Shown: positions 51,044 to 64,000 of the stretch, piece by piece
Position numbering within the stretch: position 1 is the first letter of the stretch
How the letters are laid out: each line of letters starts with the position of its first letter
From: Lachnospiraceae bacterium NK4A179
GTDB lineage: Bacteria; Bacillota; Clostridia; Lachnospirales; Lachnospiraceae
DNA: 64,000 nt
Reading direction: 5' to 3'
NCBI GenBank assembly: GCA_000421045.1
Contig: ATWC01000003.1
Coordinates: 1-64,000, forward strand
Translations under genes and position numbers: made by a program
Notes under the pieces: model-generated
What the model was told of the DNA's origin: nothing
What the model saw: the letters and a program-made list of their open reading frames with translations, nothing else
Database searches by the model: none

Positions 51044-52021
51044 TCAGTGAGCGTTCTTTAATGTAACAACTACCTTACGATAAGGCTCTTCACCTTCAGA
51101 ATGTGTTGTAACATATCTGTCATTCTGAAGAGCAGAATGGATGATCCTTCTTTCATAAGGATTCATCGGCTCAAGTGCTACCGGTCTGCGATTTCTCTTT
51201 ACCTTAAAAGCAATGTTCCTTGCAAGCTTCTCAAGAGTTTCTTTTCTGCGCTCTCTGTAATCCTCGGTATCAACCTTTACTCTTACATAATCATTCATGT
51301 TCTTATTTACAACAAGACTTGTAAGATACTGAACTGAATCAAGAGTCTGTCCTCTCTTTCCGATCAGAAGACCCATATCCTCACCTTCAAGATTTACATT
51401 GAGAGTATATTCCTCATCAAATGCACATGTGATCTTAGCATCAACTTTCATAGCATCGAAAAGATCTGTAAGGAATTTCTGTGCTTCTGCAGTAAGCTTT
51501 TCCTGATCTTCGGGTGAAACAGGCTTTACGGGTTTTGAAGGTTTAGAATCAGCAACAGGTGTTTCCTCATTTGCATTTTCATCCTCAAATCTTCTTCCTC
51601 TTCCGCGTCCGCGTCTTGCATCTCTCATCTCTCTGTCGCGACGACGGTTTTCTTTTATCTCTTCCTCATCATGTTCTTCAAGAACATTCTTTTCACGGAG
51701 CTTCTCTACCATTTCGGCATTTGCTTTTTTCTCAGCTTCTTTCTTAGCTTCCTGCTCCGCATTCTTTCTGTCTATCTCTTCCTGACGTGCAGCCTGTTCA
51801 GCTGCAGAAGAAGCAGCCTGTTTTTCTTCAAGTTCCGTAAAAGATTCTTCTTTAACACGAGCTTTGATCACAGCATTTTTAGCTCCGATGCCCATGAATC
51901 CTGAACTGCCTTCTTCAACTACTTCATAATCAAGACGGTCACTGGTTACACTGAATGTCATGCAGGCATCTGTTATGCAGTCATCAACTGTTTTAGCTTT
52001 GAATTCTCTGAAATCTGCCAT
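51044..52021 (-). CDS. jag: RNA-binding protein Jag/KhpB
   Basis: 325 residues. Jag_N domain (FREFKAKTVDDCITDACMTF with GFMGIGAKNAVI), a long charged Glu/Arg/Lys linker (about 70-165), a KH domain (GEDMGLLIGKRGQTLDSVQ) and a C-terminal R3H domain (RRPVALEPMNPYERRIIHSA). It binds RNA and is usually co-encoded with YidC, as here (27 bases apart). Confidence 0.93.
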   Translation of the reverse strand: MADFREFKAKTVDDCITDACMTFSVTSDRLDYEVVEEGSSGFMGIGAKNAVIKARVKEESFTELEEKQAASSAAEQAARQEEIDRKNAEQEAKKEAEKKANAEMVEKLREKNVLEEHDEEEIKENRRRDREMRDARRGRGRGRRFEDENANEETPVADSKPSKPVKPVSPEDQEKLTAEAQKFLTDLFDAMKVDAKITCAFDEEYTLNVNLEGEDMGLLIGKRGQTLDSVQYLTSLVVNKNMNDYVRVKVDTEDYRERRKETLEKLARNIAFKVKRNRRPVALEPMNPYERRIIHSALQNDRYVTTHSEGEEPYRKVVVTLKNAH

Positions 52022-52048
52022 CTGTTTTCTCCTCTGATAATGTATCAG

Positions 52049-53380
52049 TTAATTGTTGTTTTTCTCGTTATAGTTCTTGACCATCGCAGCCTTGGAAGCA
52101 AGTGAACCGGGCTTTGAAGAATTCTTATTATAGTATTCTGTTGAATCCTTGATATTCTTTTCTACCCTTGCTTTTTTGGAAGCTTCACTTTCAACAGGTT
52201 TAGATGAACCAACATTTCTGGTATTGATCTTTGCATTTGTTGAAATCTGCTCTACGGGAAGTCCCTTTTTCCTGCGTATTTCATTGGCTTTCTCAACATT
52301 TTTCTTGATCATGGCATCAACATCCATTTTATCAAGATGCTTGTTTACTACTATCTGTATGATACTTCTTACAACCGAACCGGTTATCCAGTAGATACCC
52401 ATACCTATAGGAAGAGAAAAGCAGAAAACTGCTGACATGAGAGGCATGATATTGTTCATAGTCTTCATAGATGAAACCATGGGATTCTCATCTGCCTGAG
52501 GTTTCTTACTATCCTGATTAGGCTGAGGCATAAGTTTTGTGTTTATCCACTGTGTTGCAGCTGAAAGAAGGGGTATTGCAAGAACACCTATAATGACAGC
52601 CCAGTTTTTTGCATCTCCGAGTGCCCATTCAGATTTTATAACAAAACTGGGAGTAAGTCCTATATTAAGACCTAAGAAAGAATTGTACTTAGCAAGCTCT
52701 GTTGAAGTAGTAAGTGCCTGATCAGCTAATGAAGGGAATTTTTCAGCAACTTTATCCCATTCAGCTGTAGATGCTCTGTTTAAGATATCGATAACAGTAT
52801 TTTTAGTATATTCGATACCTTCGGCAGTATCAGCACCGAAAAGTCCGTTGCCGAACTGTTTCTGATAATAAGCAAATCCTGTAAAATCTTTAAAGAATTC
52901 CTTCAGTTCCTCACCTGAAGAAGAAGCTACGATATTGCCTACAAGAGGATTGAAAACATTCTTGATACGTGTAACATAAGCAGGCATATTGTAGATAACT
53001 CTGTAAAGAGCATAAAGAATAGGGAGCTGGATCAGAAGCTGGATGCAGCTTCCGGAAGGATTAACTCCGTATTTCTGATAAACCATCTGCGTTTCCGTCT
53101 GCATCTTGGTCATGGATTCCTGATCCTGGCGACCCTTATACTTTTCGCGGATTGCAGTAAGTTCCGGATTCATTTTATTGGAAAGTTTTGAAAACTTCTG
53201 CTGTTTTACAGTAAGCGGAAGTAAAAGGACATATATAATGACTGTCATTATTATGATAGCCAGTCCTGCACTGGGATAATCAGTGAAAAGTCCCAGAAAC
53301 CAGAAAATCCCCTCAAGTATTTTTCCAATTATCAATGAAAACGGACGCAGTATTAAATTGGTATTCTGTGTCAGCAGCAT
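52049..53380 (-). CDS. yidC: Membrane protein insertase YidC/SpoIIIJ
   Basis: 443 residues. The conserved five-segment core is split: TM1-TM2 (GLAIIIMTVIIYVLLLPLTV and MNPELTAIREKYKG, then GSCIQLLIQLPILYALYRVI) and the later segments (AVIIGVLAIPLLSAATQWIN, SAVFCFSLPIGMGIYWITGS). Between them is an about 110-residue extracytoplasmic insert (GEELKEFFKDFTGFAYYQKQ to SEWALG). A basic C-terminal tail of about 100 residues follows, as in ribosome-binding variants. No lipobox was seen at the N-terminus. Confidence 0.94.
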   Translation of the reverse strand: MLLTQNTNLILRPFSLIIGKILEGIFWFLGLFTDYPSAGLAIIIMTVIIYVLLLPLTVKQQKFSKLSNKMNPELTAIREKYKGRQDQESMTKMQTETQMVYQKYGVNPSGSCIQLLIQLPILYALYRVIYNMPAYVTRIKNVFNPLVGNIVASSSGEELKEFFKDFTGFAYYQKQFGNGLFGADTAEGIEYTKNTVIDILNRASTAEWDKVAEKFPSLADQALTTSTELAKYNSFLGLNIGLTPSFVIKSEWALGDAKNWAVIIGVLAIPLLSAATQWINTKLMPQPNQDSKKPQADENPMVSSMKTMNNIMPLMSAVFCFSLPIGMGIYWITGSVVRSIIQIVVNKHLDKMDVDAMIKKNVEKANEIRRKKGLPVEQISTNAKINTRNVGSSKPVESEASKKARVEKNIKDSTEYYNKNSSKPGSLASKAAMVKNYNEKNNN

Positions 53381-53419
53381 TAATAATCTTCCTCACAATC
53401 TAAAATTTTCTTTCTAAAA

Positions 53420-53689
53420 TCAGACCCGGTATTTAGATTTTATCCTGGTCTTCATTCCCGAAAGATCTTCCGGTACAGGATCATATCCCCCTTTAGAAAA
53501 AGGATTGCATCTTAAAATACGCCAAAAAGCAAGCACAGAACCTTTAACGGCTCCATACTTCTTTACGGCTTCAAGCCCATACTCCGAACAGCTCGGATAA
53601 TACGGACACTTTGTACTCTTCATAGGAGATATGAATCTTCTGTACAAATTGATCAAATTAATCAGTAAAAACTTCACTGTATAATTCAC
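53420..53689 (-). CDS. yidD: Membrane protein insertion efficiency factor YidD
   Basis: 89 residues with the family core KCPYYPSCSEYGLEAVKKYG and LRCNPFSKGGYDPV. It sits between rnpA and yidC and overlaps rnpA by 4 bases, the standard arrangement. Confidence 0.94.
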   Translation of the reverse strand: MNYTVKFLLINLINLYRRFISPMKSTKCPYYPSCSEYGLEAVKKYGAVKGSVLAFWRILRCNPFSKGGYDPVPEDLSGMKTRIKSKYRV

Positions 53690-54027
53690 CTTTTAATATG
53701 ATGAAGCTTTGCAAGATGAAGAATAGCACTCTCACTTTCAGCATATCCTATACCAACAGCGCTTTTCTTTACTATTACGACGATGTCCAAACCACTATTG
53801 AACACTGCTTCATTCCGTCTATAGCTTTCTTTGATCAATCTTTTCATTCTGTGTCTTACGACACTGTTACCTGTTTTTTTACTAACCGAAATTCCCAGTC
53901 TGTTGCGTCCTGTTCCGTTTTCTGACACATACATAACGTAATATCTGTTGGACGCAGACTTTCCCTCACTATAAACTTTTTTAAAATCTTCGTTTTTCTT
54001 TAAACCTTCTGAGAATTCCATATACAT
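53686..54027 (-). CDS. rnpA: RNase P protein component
   Basis: 113 residues. RNRLGISVSKKTGNSVVRHR with MKRLIKESYR is the RNR motif region that binds the P RNA. ATG 54027 (or 54021) has no ribosome binding site, and a terminator-like hairpin lies between it and rpmH, so its expression depends on read-through and initiation near a transcript end or on structure in the leader. Confidence 0.93.
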   Translation of the reverse strand: MYMEFSEGLKKNEDFKKVYSEGKSASNRYYVMYVSENGTGRNRLGISVSKKTGNSVVRHRMKRLIKESYRRNEAVFNSGLDIVVIVKKSAVGIGYAESESAILHLAKLHHIKR

Positions 54028-54036
54028 AAGAAAAAG

Positions 54037-54059
54037 GGGTCACCCCAAATTGGTGACCC
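54037..54059 (-). terminator. Terminator-like hairpin between rpmH and rnpA
   Basis: GGGTCACC and complement (54037-54044, 54052-54059) with a 7-base loop; on the minus strand followed by CCTTTTTCTT. It would partially terminate transcription and give more rpmH than rnpA mRNA. Confidence 0.75.
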
Positions 54060-54194
54060 TTAAGCTGATAATACTTTTCTTCCTTTTCTTCTTCTGGCAG
54101 CAAGTACCTTTCTTCCACCGGGAGTACTCATTCTTGCACGGAAGCCATGAACTTTGGATCTCTGTCTGTTTTTAGGCTGAAATGTCATCTTCAT
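54060..54194 (-). CDS. rpmH: 50S ribosomal protein L34
   Basis: 44 residues, the canonical bacterial L34 length; sequence begins [20 protein letters not shown] and ends [18 protein letters not shown] lies upstream. Transcribed away from dnaA, the usual origin arrangement. Confidence 0.97.
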   Translation of the reverse strand: MKMTFQPKNRQRSKVHGFRARMSTPGGRKVLAARRRKGRKVLSA

Positions 54195-54720
54195 GATCAG
54201 AACACCTTCCTTTCTATTTAATTTTTAATCATTTATCGTATTTATGTCAGAAAACATCAAGTGCCATTATATTAGAACAGATTGTCAAAGTCAAGCAAAT
54301 TCGCGTGTTTCAAGGCCTTTTAGAAAATCTGTAAATGTTTATTTTGTGGAAAAGTTTTTTTAATTTTTTTTATTTCCATATATTGGGAGTTATCAAAAAT
54401 CTATGCACAATATGTGGATAAAAACATATGTTCTTTTTTAGTGGTGATATTTACATAATTTTATCCACTTAATGTGGAAAAAATGTTGATAAATGTTTAA
54501 AAAAATTTCAAAAGCCTTATTTTTAAGGGTTTTTACACTGTTGTTTATTGTCGATTCTTTATTCACAGTTAAAAAAATGATTACTGTTATGAAATTATAT
54601 GTAAACTGGTTATACACATACTTATCCACTTATCAACATTTTTTTAACAGTCCATGTGTTTGATTTTTATTTTACTATGTTTTATTATAAGCACACGAAC
54701 AAATAAAGAAGGAAATAGTT
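54195..54720. other. oriC: Replication origin, left part (rpmH-dnaA)
   Basis: 526 bases of very AT-rich DNA with DnaA boxes and close variants: TGTGGAAAA (54345, 54473), TGTGGATAA (54413, perfect), TTATCCACT (54461, 54622), TGTTGATAA (54484), TTATTCACA (54559, perfect), TTATACACA (54610, perfect) and TTATCAACA (54630). Long A/T runs at 54353-54376 could be an unwinding element. The boxes in both orientations and the gene context place oriC here. Confidence 0.9.
54660..54688 (+). promoter_or_regulatory. dnaA promoter
   Basis: TTGATT, 17 bases, TATTAT, 32 bases upstream of dnaA and directly after the DnaA-box cluster at 54610-54638, so DnaA autoregulation is plausible. Confidence 0.5.
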
Positions 54721-56130
54721 ATGAACGATACAGAAGCTCTCATAAGATCTACATGGGAACAGATTAAGGAAAATATCAGAGAGGAAAACGATATCACTGA
54801 TATTGCCTATAATATATGGGTTAAACCTCTTCAGTTCTACAGCTGCGAAGGTAATATATTCACAATCCTCATACCTGATACAAATACCGGTATGCTTGAT
54901 TATATAAGCAAAAACTATACCAACTGTTTTCAGGATGCTCTCTATTCACTTCTTTCAGAAAAGTATGAAGTTGTTTTTATCTTAAAAACAAAGGATACTG
55001 AAAATACAGGCATAAGTGATAAGGAAAGCGATAGTATTTCGTCAGGATCCTATACTCATGATGAGGATGAGGTCAATGAATCAAACCTTAATCCAAAGTA
55101 TCGTTTTGAGAATTTCGTTGTAGGTTCAAACAATAACCTTGCACATTCTGCAAGTCTTCATGTAGCTGAATCTCCCGGAAAAGAATTCAATCCCCTTTTC
55201 ATATACGGAGGATCAGGTCTTGGAAAGACCCATCTTATGACATCAATAGGCCATTATATTATTGAACACAGTAATATGAAGGTTCTTTATGTCACATCCG
55301 AACAGTTTACAAATGAAGTCATCGAATCTATTCGTTTTGGTCAGACAGGATCTGCCGGATCTACAGCTATGACCAAATTTCGTGAAAAATATCGTAATAT
55401 TGATGTGCTGCTTATCGATGATATCCAGTTCATCATAGGAAAGCCTTCTACCCAGGAGGAATTTTTCCATACCTTTAATGCACTTTTAAACAGCGGAAAA
55501 TCCATAGTCATAACTTCCGATAAGCACCCTTCTCTTATGAAAGAGCTTGATGAAAGATACCGTTCACGTTTCTCCAGTGGTCTCTGTGTTGATATACAGC
55601 CTCCTATATATGAAACAAGAATGGCAATTCTCCAAAAATATGCGGGAAGTCTTAATATAAAAGTATCTAATGACATAATCGACTATATAGCAAAGAATAT
55701 CAAATCCAACGTCAGGGAACTTGAAGGTGCCTTCAACCAGATCTACGCCAAGTCAAAGCTTGACGGAGATGAATGCGAAATGACCCTGGAAAATGCCATG
55801 GATATCTTAAAGGATACCATTTCACCCAACAGACCCGCTGTTGTAACTGCTCCTCTTATACTTGAGGAAGTAGCAAAATACTACGGAATATCTCCCGAAG
55901 ATATCACTTCAAAGAAGAGAAATGCTGAAATAGTCCTTCCCAGACAGATTTTTATGTATCTTTGCAGAGAAATGACAGATATAACACTTAAGGGAATAGC
56001 TGCTCTTCTTGATAAAAAGGACCATTCAACAGTTCTTCACGGCTATAATAAGATAAGTGATGAAATAAAGACCAACTCCGAACTCAGGGAGACAATTGAC
56101 CTTATTATAAACAATATTAAGTCATCCTGA
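54721..56130 (+). CDS. dnaA: Chromosomal replication initiator DnaA
   Basis: 469 residues. Domain I with the N-terminal helices (TWEQIKENIREEND), a poorly conserved Ser/Asp-rich linker (about 100-125), the AAA+ domain with GGSGLGKTHLM and LLIDDIQFI, and the box-binding domain IV with the signature KKDHSTVLHGYNKI. AAGGAAA ribosome binding site upstream. Confidence 0.97.
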   Translation: MNDTEALIRSTWEQIKENIREENDITDIAYNIWVKPLQFYSCEGNIFTILIPDTNTGMLDYISKNYTNCFQDALYSLLSEKYEVVFILKTKDTENTGISDKESDSISSGSYTHDEDEVNESNLNPKYRFENFVVGSNNNLAHSASLHVAESPGKEFNPLFIYGGSGLGKTHLMTSIGHYIIEHSNMKVLYVTSEQFTNEVIESIRFGQTGSAGSTAMTKFREKYRNIDVLLIDDIQFIIGKPSTQEEFFHTFNALLNSGKSIVITSDKHPSLMKELDERYRSRFSSGLCVDIQPPIYETRMAILQKYAGSLNIKVSNDIIDYIAKNIKSNVRELEGAFNQIYAKSKLDGDECEMTLENAMDILKDTISPNRPAVVTAPLILEEVAKYYGISPEDITSKKRNAEIVLPRQIFMYLCREMTDITLKGIAALLDKKDHSTVLHGYNKISDEIKTNSELRETIDLIINNIKSS

Positions 56131-56432
56131 ACGAGTTTCTTCTTATATATAATAGTAAAAATTAAGACATTTTTAAACAAAATGGTTATTACTTGTGTTT
56201 AATATATGTCTTTTATATGTGAATTGAGTGCTATAAATTTATCATACGGTCTTTTAAGCCTTTAAAACGTCTTTATAAGCTGTCTGTTTTTTCAAAAATA
56301 GTCCCCTATTATTCACAACTTATTCTTTTCATTATAGGCCTTTTTTTGTATAATATTTAAGGTTGTTCACATATCAACCGTCCCTATTATTAATACTATA
56401 ATTTATATAATAATTATGATGGAGGATAACGA
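56131..56432. other. Replication origin, right part (dnaA-dnaN) and dnaN promoter
   Basis: 302 bases without a gene, AT-rich. It has one perfect DnaA box TTATTCACA (56309-56317), a variant TTGTTCACA near 56373, a TATAAT (56349-56354) that is the probable dnaN -10, and a small inverted repeat GGTTG-N9-CAACC (56371-56389). Boxes on both sides of dnaA suggest a bipartite origin as in Bacillus subtilis. Confidence 0.7.
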
Positions 56433-57542
56433 ATGAAGATAACAGCTTCCAAACAGGCTGTACTTAATGGAATAAGTATTGTTTCCGGTGCAGTTCCCGT
56501 TAATACTACCATGCCTATACAGAAATTCATACTTATCAGTGCATCAGGCGGAAAGATAACCTTTACTGCCAATGATTCTGATCTTGGTATAGAGACTGTT
56601 GTGGAAGGAAGTATAGAAACTGCAGGAATAGCTGCTATAGAAAAAGGCATGTTCATGGAAGCTGTCAGAAAAATGCCTGATGGGGAAATGAATATTGAAG
56701 TCGGAGAAGACTTCACCATGCATATAAGAAATGAAGAGCAGAAGATAGATCTTTCAATAAAGGGAAACTCAGGTGAAGATTTCACTTCTCTTCCTGATAT
56801 AGAGAAAGAAGAACCTATAGAGATATCCATGCTTACTTTCAGGGATATGGTAAGGCAGATCATATTCTCTATCAGTACCGGAAATGAAAGCAACAAGGTT
56901 ATGAGTGGTGTTGACTGTATCATATACGGAGATTATATGAGACTTACCACTCTTGATGGACACAGAGTATCGATAAGAAATGTCGATTTTGATAAGGAAT
57001 ATAAGAAACAGGAAGTAATAATACCCGGTAAAACTTTAAGTGAGATAAGTAAGATACTTCAACCTGATGCTGAAAAGAAGGTTTTGATCTATATTACAGA
57101 ATCTCATATAAGTTTTGAGTTTGAAAATACTGTTGCTGTATCACGTCTTATTTATGGCAGTTATATAAATGTCGATAAGATGATCAAGTCTGAATTCCAG
57201 ACAAGCATCAAAGTAGATAAGAAAAAACTCATGGAATGCATAGACCGTTCTACTCTCTATTCAAAAGAGGGAAACAAAAAACCGGTTATCATTGATGTAT
57301 TTGATGATGAACTTGAGATACAGGTTGCTGCCACATATGGTGGACAGGACGAACATATAGATATTGAGAAACAGGGCAATGATATCAGGATAGGATTTAA
57401 TCCTAAATTCATTCTCGATGCCCTTAAGGTTATAGATGATGATGAGGTAAGTATTTATTTTATTAACTCTATCTCCCCTCTTTACATAAAGGATGCGGAA
57501 GAGACATACATATACATGATACTTCCTATCAATCTTAATTAA
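56433..57542 (+). CDS. dnaN: DNA polymerase III beta clamp
   Basis: 369 residues, three clamp domains. TTLDGHRVSIRN and the C-terminal SPLYIKDAEETYIYMILPIN with the conserved peptide-pocket sequence (M/ILP) are recognisable. GGAGG precedes the start. Confidence 0.97.
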   Translation: MKITASKQAVLNGISIVSGAVPVNTTMPIQKFILISASGGKITFTANDSDLGIETVVEGSIETAGIAAIEKGMFMEAVRKMPDGEMNIEVGEDFTMHIRNEEQKIDLSIKGNSGEDFTSLPDIEKEEPIEISMLTFRDMVRQIIFSISTGNESNKVMSGVDCIIYGDYMRLTTLDGHRVSIRNVDFDKEYKKQEVIIPGKTLSEISKILQPDAEKKVLIYITESHISFEFENTVAVSRLIYGSYINVDKMIKSEFQTSIKVDKKKLMECIDRSTLYSKEGNKKPVIIDVFDDELEIQVAATYGGQDEHIDIEKQGNDIRIGFNPKFILDALKVIDDDEVSIYFINSISPLYIKDAEETYIYMILPINLN

Positions 57543-57546
57543 AGTG

Positions 57547-57755
57547 ATGAAGAATATAAAGATCAAAGATGAATATATAAAACTCGGACAGGCAATGAAA
57601 CTTGCCGGACTTGTTTCCGAAGGTTTTGAAGCAAAGCTTATTATTGCTGACGGAAAAGTTAAAGTCGGAGGAGAAGTATGTACGCAGAGAGGGAAGAAAC
57701 TTTATGAAGGTGATTTTTTTTCCTTTGAAGGCGAAGATTATGTTGTGGTGCATTC

Positions 57756-57759
<4 letters not shown>
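57547..57759 (+). CDS. yaaA: S4-domain RNA-binding protein YaaA
   Basis: 70 residues from ATG 57547 (a GTG at 57544 is possible). S4 fold: IKLGQAMKLAGLVSEGFEAK and VKVGGEVCTQRGKKLYEGD. The standard position between dnaN and recF; it overlaps recF by 4 bases. Confidence 0.92.
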
Positions 57760-62446
<4,687 letters not shown>

Positions 62447-62463
62447 AAGAAAGGCCGAATAAA

Positions 62464-64000
62464 ATGGACGAAATAAAATATGACCAGATTCATGAAGTAG
62501 ACATGAAGGAAACAATGGAGAAGTATTACATCGACTATGCGATGAGTGTAATTGCTTCCCGTGCTCTTCCCGATGTACGCGACGGACTTAAGCCCGTTCA
62601 GCGTCGTATACTTCACTCTATGATAGAACTGAACAATACGCCGGATAAGCCTCACAGAAAATGCGCGCGTATCGTCGGTGATACAATGGGTAAATACCAT
62701 CCTCACGGAGATTCCTCAATCTACGGTGCATTGGTAAACATGGCTCAGGACTGGAACCTGCGCTACCCTCTTGTAGACGGTCACGGAAACTTCGGTTCTG
62801 TCGACGGTGATGGTGCAGCTGCCATGCGATACACTGAGGCAAGGCTTTCCAAGATGTCTATGGAAATGCTCCGTGATATCCAGAAGGATACGGTTGATTT
62901 TGTACCTAACTTTGATGAGACAGAAAAAGAACCTACAGTCCTTCCTGCAAGATTTCCAAATCTTCTTGTAAACGGAACAACAGGTATAGCAGTAGGTATG
63001 GCAACTAACATACCTCCTCACAATCTTCGTGAAGTTATACGCGCAGTTGTAAAGATAATAGACAATCGTGTTGAGGAAAACAGGGAAACTTCAATTGACG
63101 AAGTTATGGATATAATTCCAGGCCCCGACTTCCCTACAGGTGCAACTATTCTCGGAACACGCGGAATAAAAGAAGCATATCGCACAGGCCGCGGAAAAGT
63201 TATACTCCGAAGCGTTGCAAATATGGAAACTCTTCCTAACGGAAAGACTCAGATCATAGTCACAGAGTTTCCTTACATGGTAAATAAGGCAAACACTATA
63301 AAGAAGATCGCTGATCTGGTAAATGAAAAGAAGATCGACGGTATTACAGCAATACGTGACGAATCCAACAGAGAAGGTACACGTGTTGTTATTGAAGTGC
63401 GCAGGGATGCAAATGCAAACGTTATTCTCAAGAAGCTTTACAAGCATTCCGATATGCAGACCACATTCGGTATCATCAATCTTGCTCTTGTGAACAATGA
63501 ACCTAAGGTTATGAATATGCTTGAGATACTCAATCATTATCTTAAGCATCAGGAGGATGTTGTAACAAGACGTACCAAGTATGATCTCAAAAAAGCTGAA
63601 GAAAGAGATCACATACTGCAGGGTCTCCTCATAGCTCTTGATAATATTGATGAAGTGATCTCAATAATCCGCGGCAGTGCCACAACACAGGAAGCCAAGG
63701 ATAAGTTGATGGATCGCTTCGGACTTACAGAGCTTCAGGCAAATGCTATCGTCGAGATGCGTTTGAAGGCTCTTACAGGTCTCGAAAGAAACAAGCTCGA
63801 AGATGAGCATGCACAGCTTATTAAGCAGATCGCTGAATGGAAAGCAATCCTCGCAGATGAAAATCTCCTTCTCGGCGTTATCAAGACAGAAATATCAGAG
63901 ATCGCTGATAAATACGGTGATGACAGAAGAACAACCATTACCTATGATGATTCGGAAATAAAGGATGAGGAACTTATCCCCGTTCAGAATACAGTCATAA
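62464..64000 (+). CDS. gyrA: DNA gyrase subunit A (3' end outside window)
   Basis: ATG 62464 is preceded by AAAGG; 512 codons are visible without a stop. [20 protein letters not shown], the [19 protein letters not shown] and [15 protein letters not shown] with the catalytic Tyr123 confirm subunit A. At the position matching E. coli Asp87 the residue is Gly88; Ser84 matches Ser83. Confidence 0.97.
   Translation, partial: MDEIKYDQIHEVDMKETMEKYYIDYAMSVIASRALPDVRDGLKPVQRRILHSMIELNNTPDKPHRKCARIVGDTMGKYHPHGDSSIYGALVNMAQDWNLRYPLVDGHGNFGSVDGDGAAAMRYTEARLSKMSMEMLRDIQKDTVDFVPNFDETEKEPTVLPARFPNLLVNGTTGIAVGMATNIPPHNLREVIRAVVKIIDNRVEENRETSIDEVMDIIPGPDFPTGATILGTRGIKEAYRTGRGKVILRSVANMETLPNGKTQIIVTEFPYMVNKANTIKKIADLVNEKKIDGITAIRDESNREGTRVVIEVRRDANANVILKKLYKHSDMQTTFGIINLALVNNEPKVMNMLEILNHYLKHQEDVVTRRTKYDLKKAEERDHILQGLLIALDNIDEVISIIRGSATTQEAKDKLMDRFGLTELQANAIVEMRLKALTGLERNKLEDEHAQLIKQIAEWKAILADENLLLGVIKTEISEIADKYGDDRRTTITYDDSEIKDEELIPVQNTVI

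Noticed and set aside
54438-54629. Minus-strand open frame within oriC
   Set aside because: AT-rich low-complexity translation across DnaA boxes; no ribosome binding site.

Overview
The window is chromosomal DNA from a low- to mid-GC Gram-positive anaerobe of the Clostridia, most likely a Lachnospiraceae member (Butyrivibrio-like). This is an inference from the gene order rpmH-rnpA-yidD-yidC-jag-mnmE beside dnaA-dnaN-yaaA-recF-gyrB-gyrA, an Ech-type energy-converting hydrogenase, parS sites of the Bacillus/Clostridium type, and secreted Ig-like/CAP proteins typical of that family. It spans the replication origin at about 54.2-56.4 kb. Genes left of the origin are mostly on the minus strand and genes right of it are all on the plus strand, as expected if they are co-oriented with replication.

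Layout. 0-5 kb: a Lys/Ala-repeat histone-H1-like protein cut by the window edge, uppP behind three consecutive inverted repeats, an aminotransferase and an unknown membrane protein. 4.6-12.9 kb: MBL-fold hydrolase, rsmG, flotillin, hypE behind a lipoprotein, a flavodoxin and a second lipoprotein. 13-20.6 kb: an antimicrobial-peptide-response type island: response regulator, LanFEG/BcrAB-like ABC transporter, histidine kinase, GH36 alpha-galactosidase, and a membrane-anchored erythromycin-esterase-family protein. Two matching four-repeat TTGAC arrays precede the transporter and the esterase. 20.6-27.7 kb: hypD, hypC and the six-subunit Ech hydrogenase (echABCDEF). 27.9-35 kb: an ABC-2 transporter whose permease and ATPase genes are separated by two paralogous secreted Ig-like proteins; the larger is preceded by a remnant of the ATPase 3' end that also carries its promoter. 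35-46 kb: tandem glycosyltransferases, a C69 dipeptidase, a CAP-domain secreted protein, dus, an LtaS-like transferase and hypAB. 46-48.6 kb: a PadR-HAAS-DUF4097 envelope-type operon whose operator can be read in the sequence.

48.6-64 kb is the origin core: two parS sites and parA without an adjacent parB, mnmE, jag, yidC, yidD, rnpA, rpmH, two DnaA-box regions flanking dnaA, then dnaN, yaaA, recF and gyrB, an unexpected GtrII-type membrane glucosyltransferase, and gyrA cut by the window end.

How parts work together: Ech (with Hyp maturation factors spread over four places in the window; hypF not seen) should couple ferredoxin oxidation to H2 formation and ion pumping. The 13-20 kb island looks like an autonomously regulated response to a cell-envelope-active or macrolide-like compound. 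The origin genes form the usual replication-initiation, ribosome/RNase P and membrane-insertion block. The most unusual readable structures are the duplicated response-regulator arrays, the ATPase-tail-derived promoter, a dispersed hairpin carrying a ribosome binding site upstream of uppP and padR, and several genes that look leaderless.
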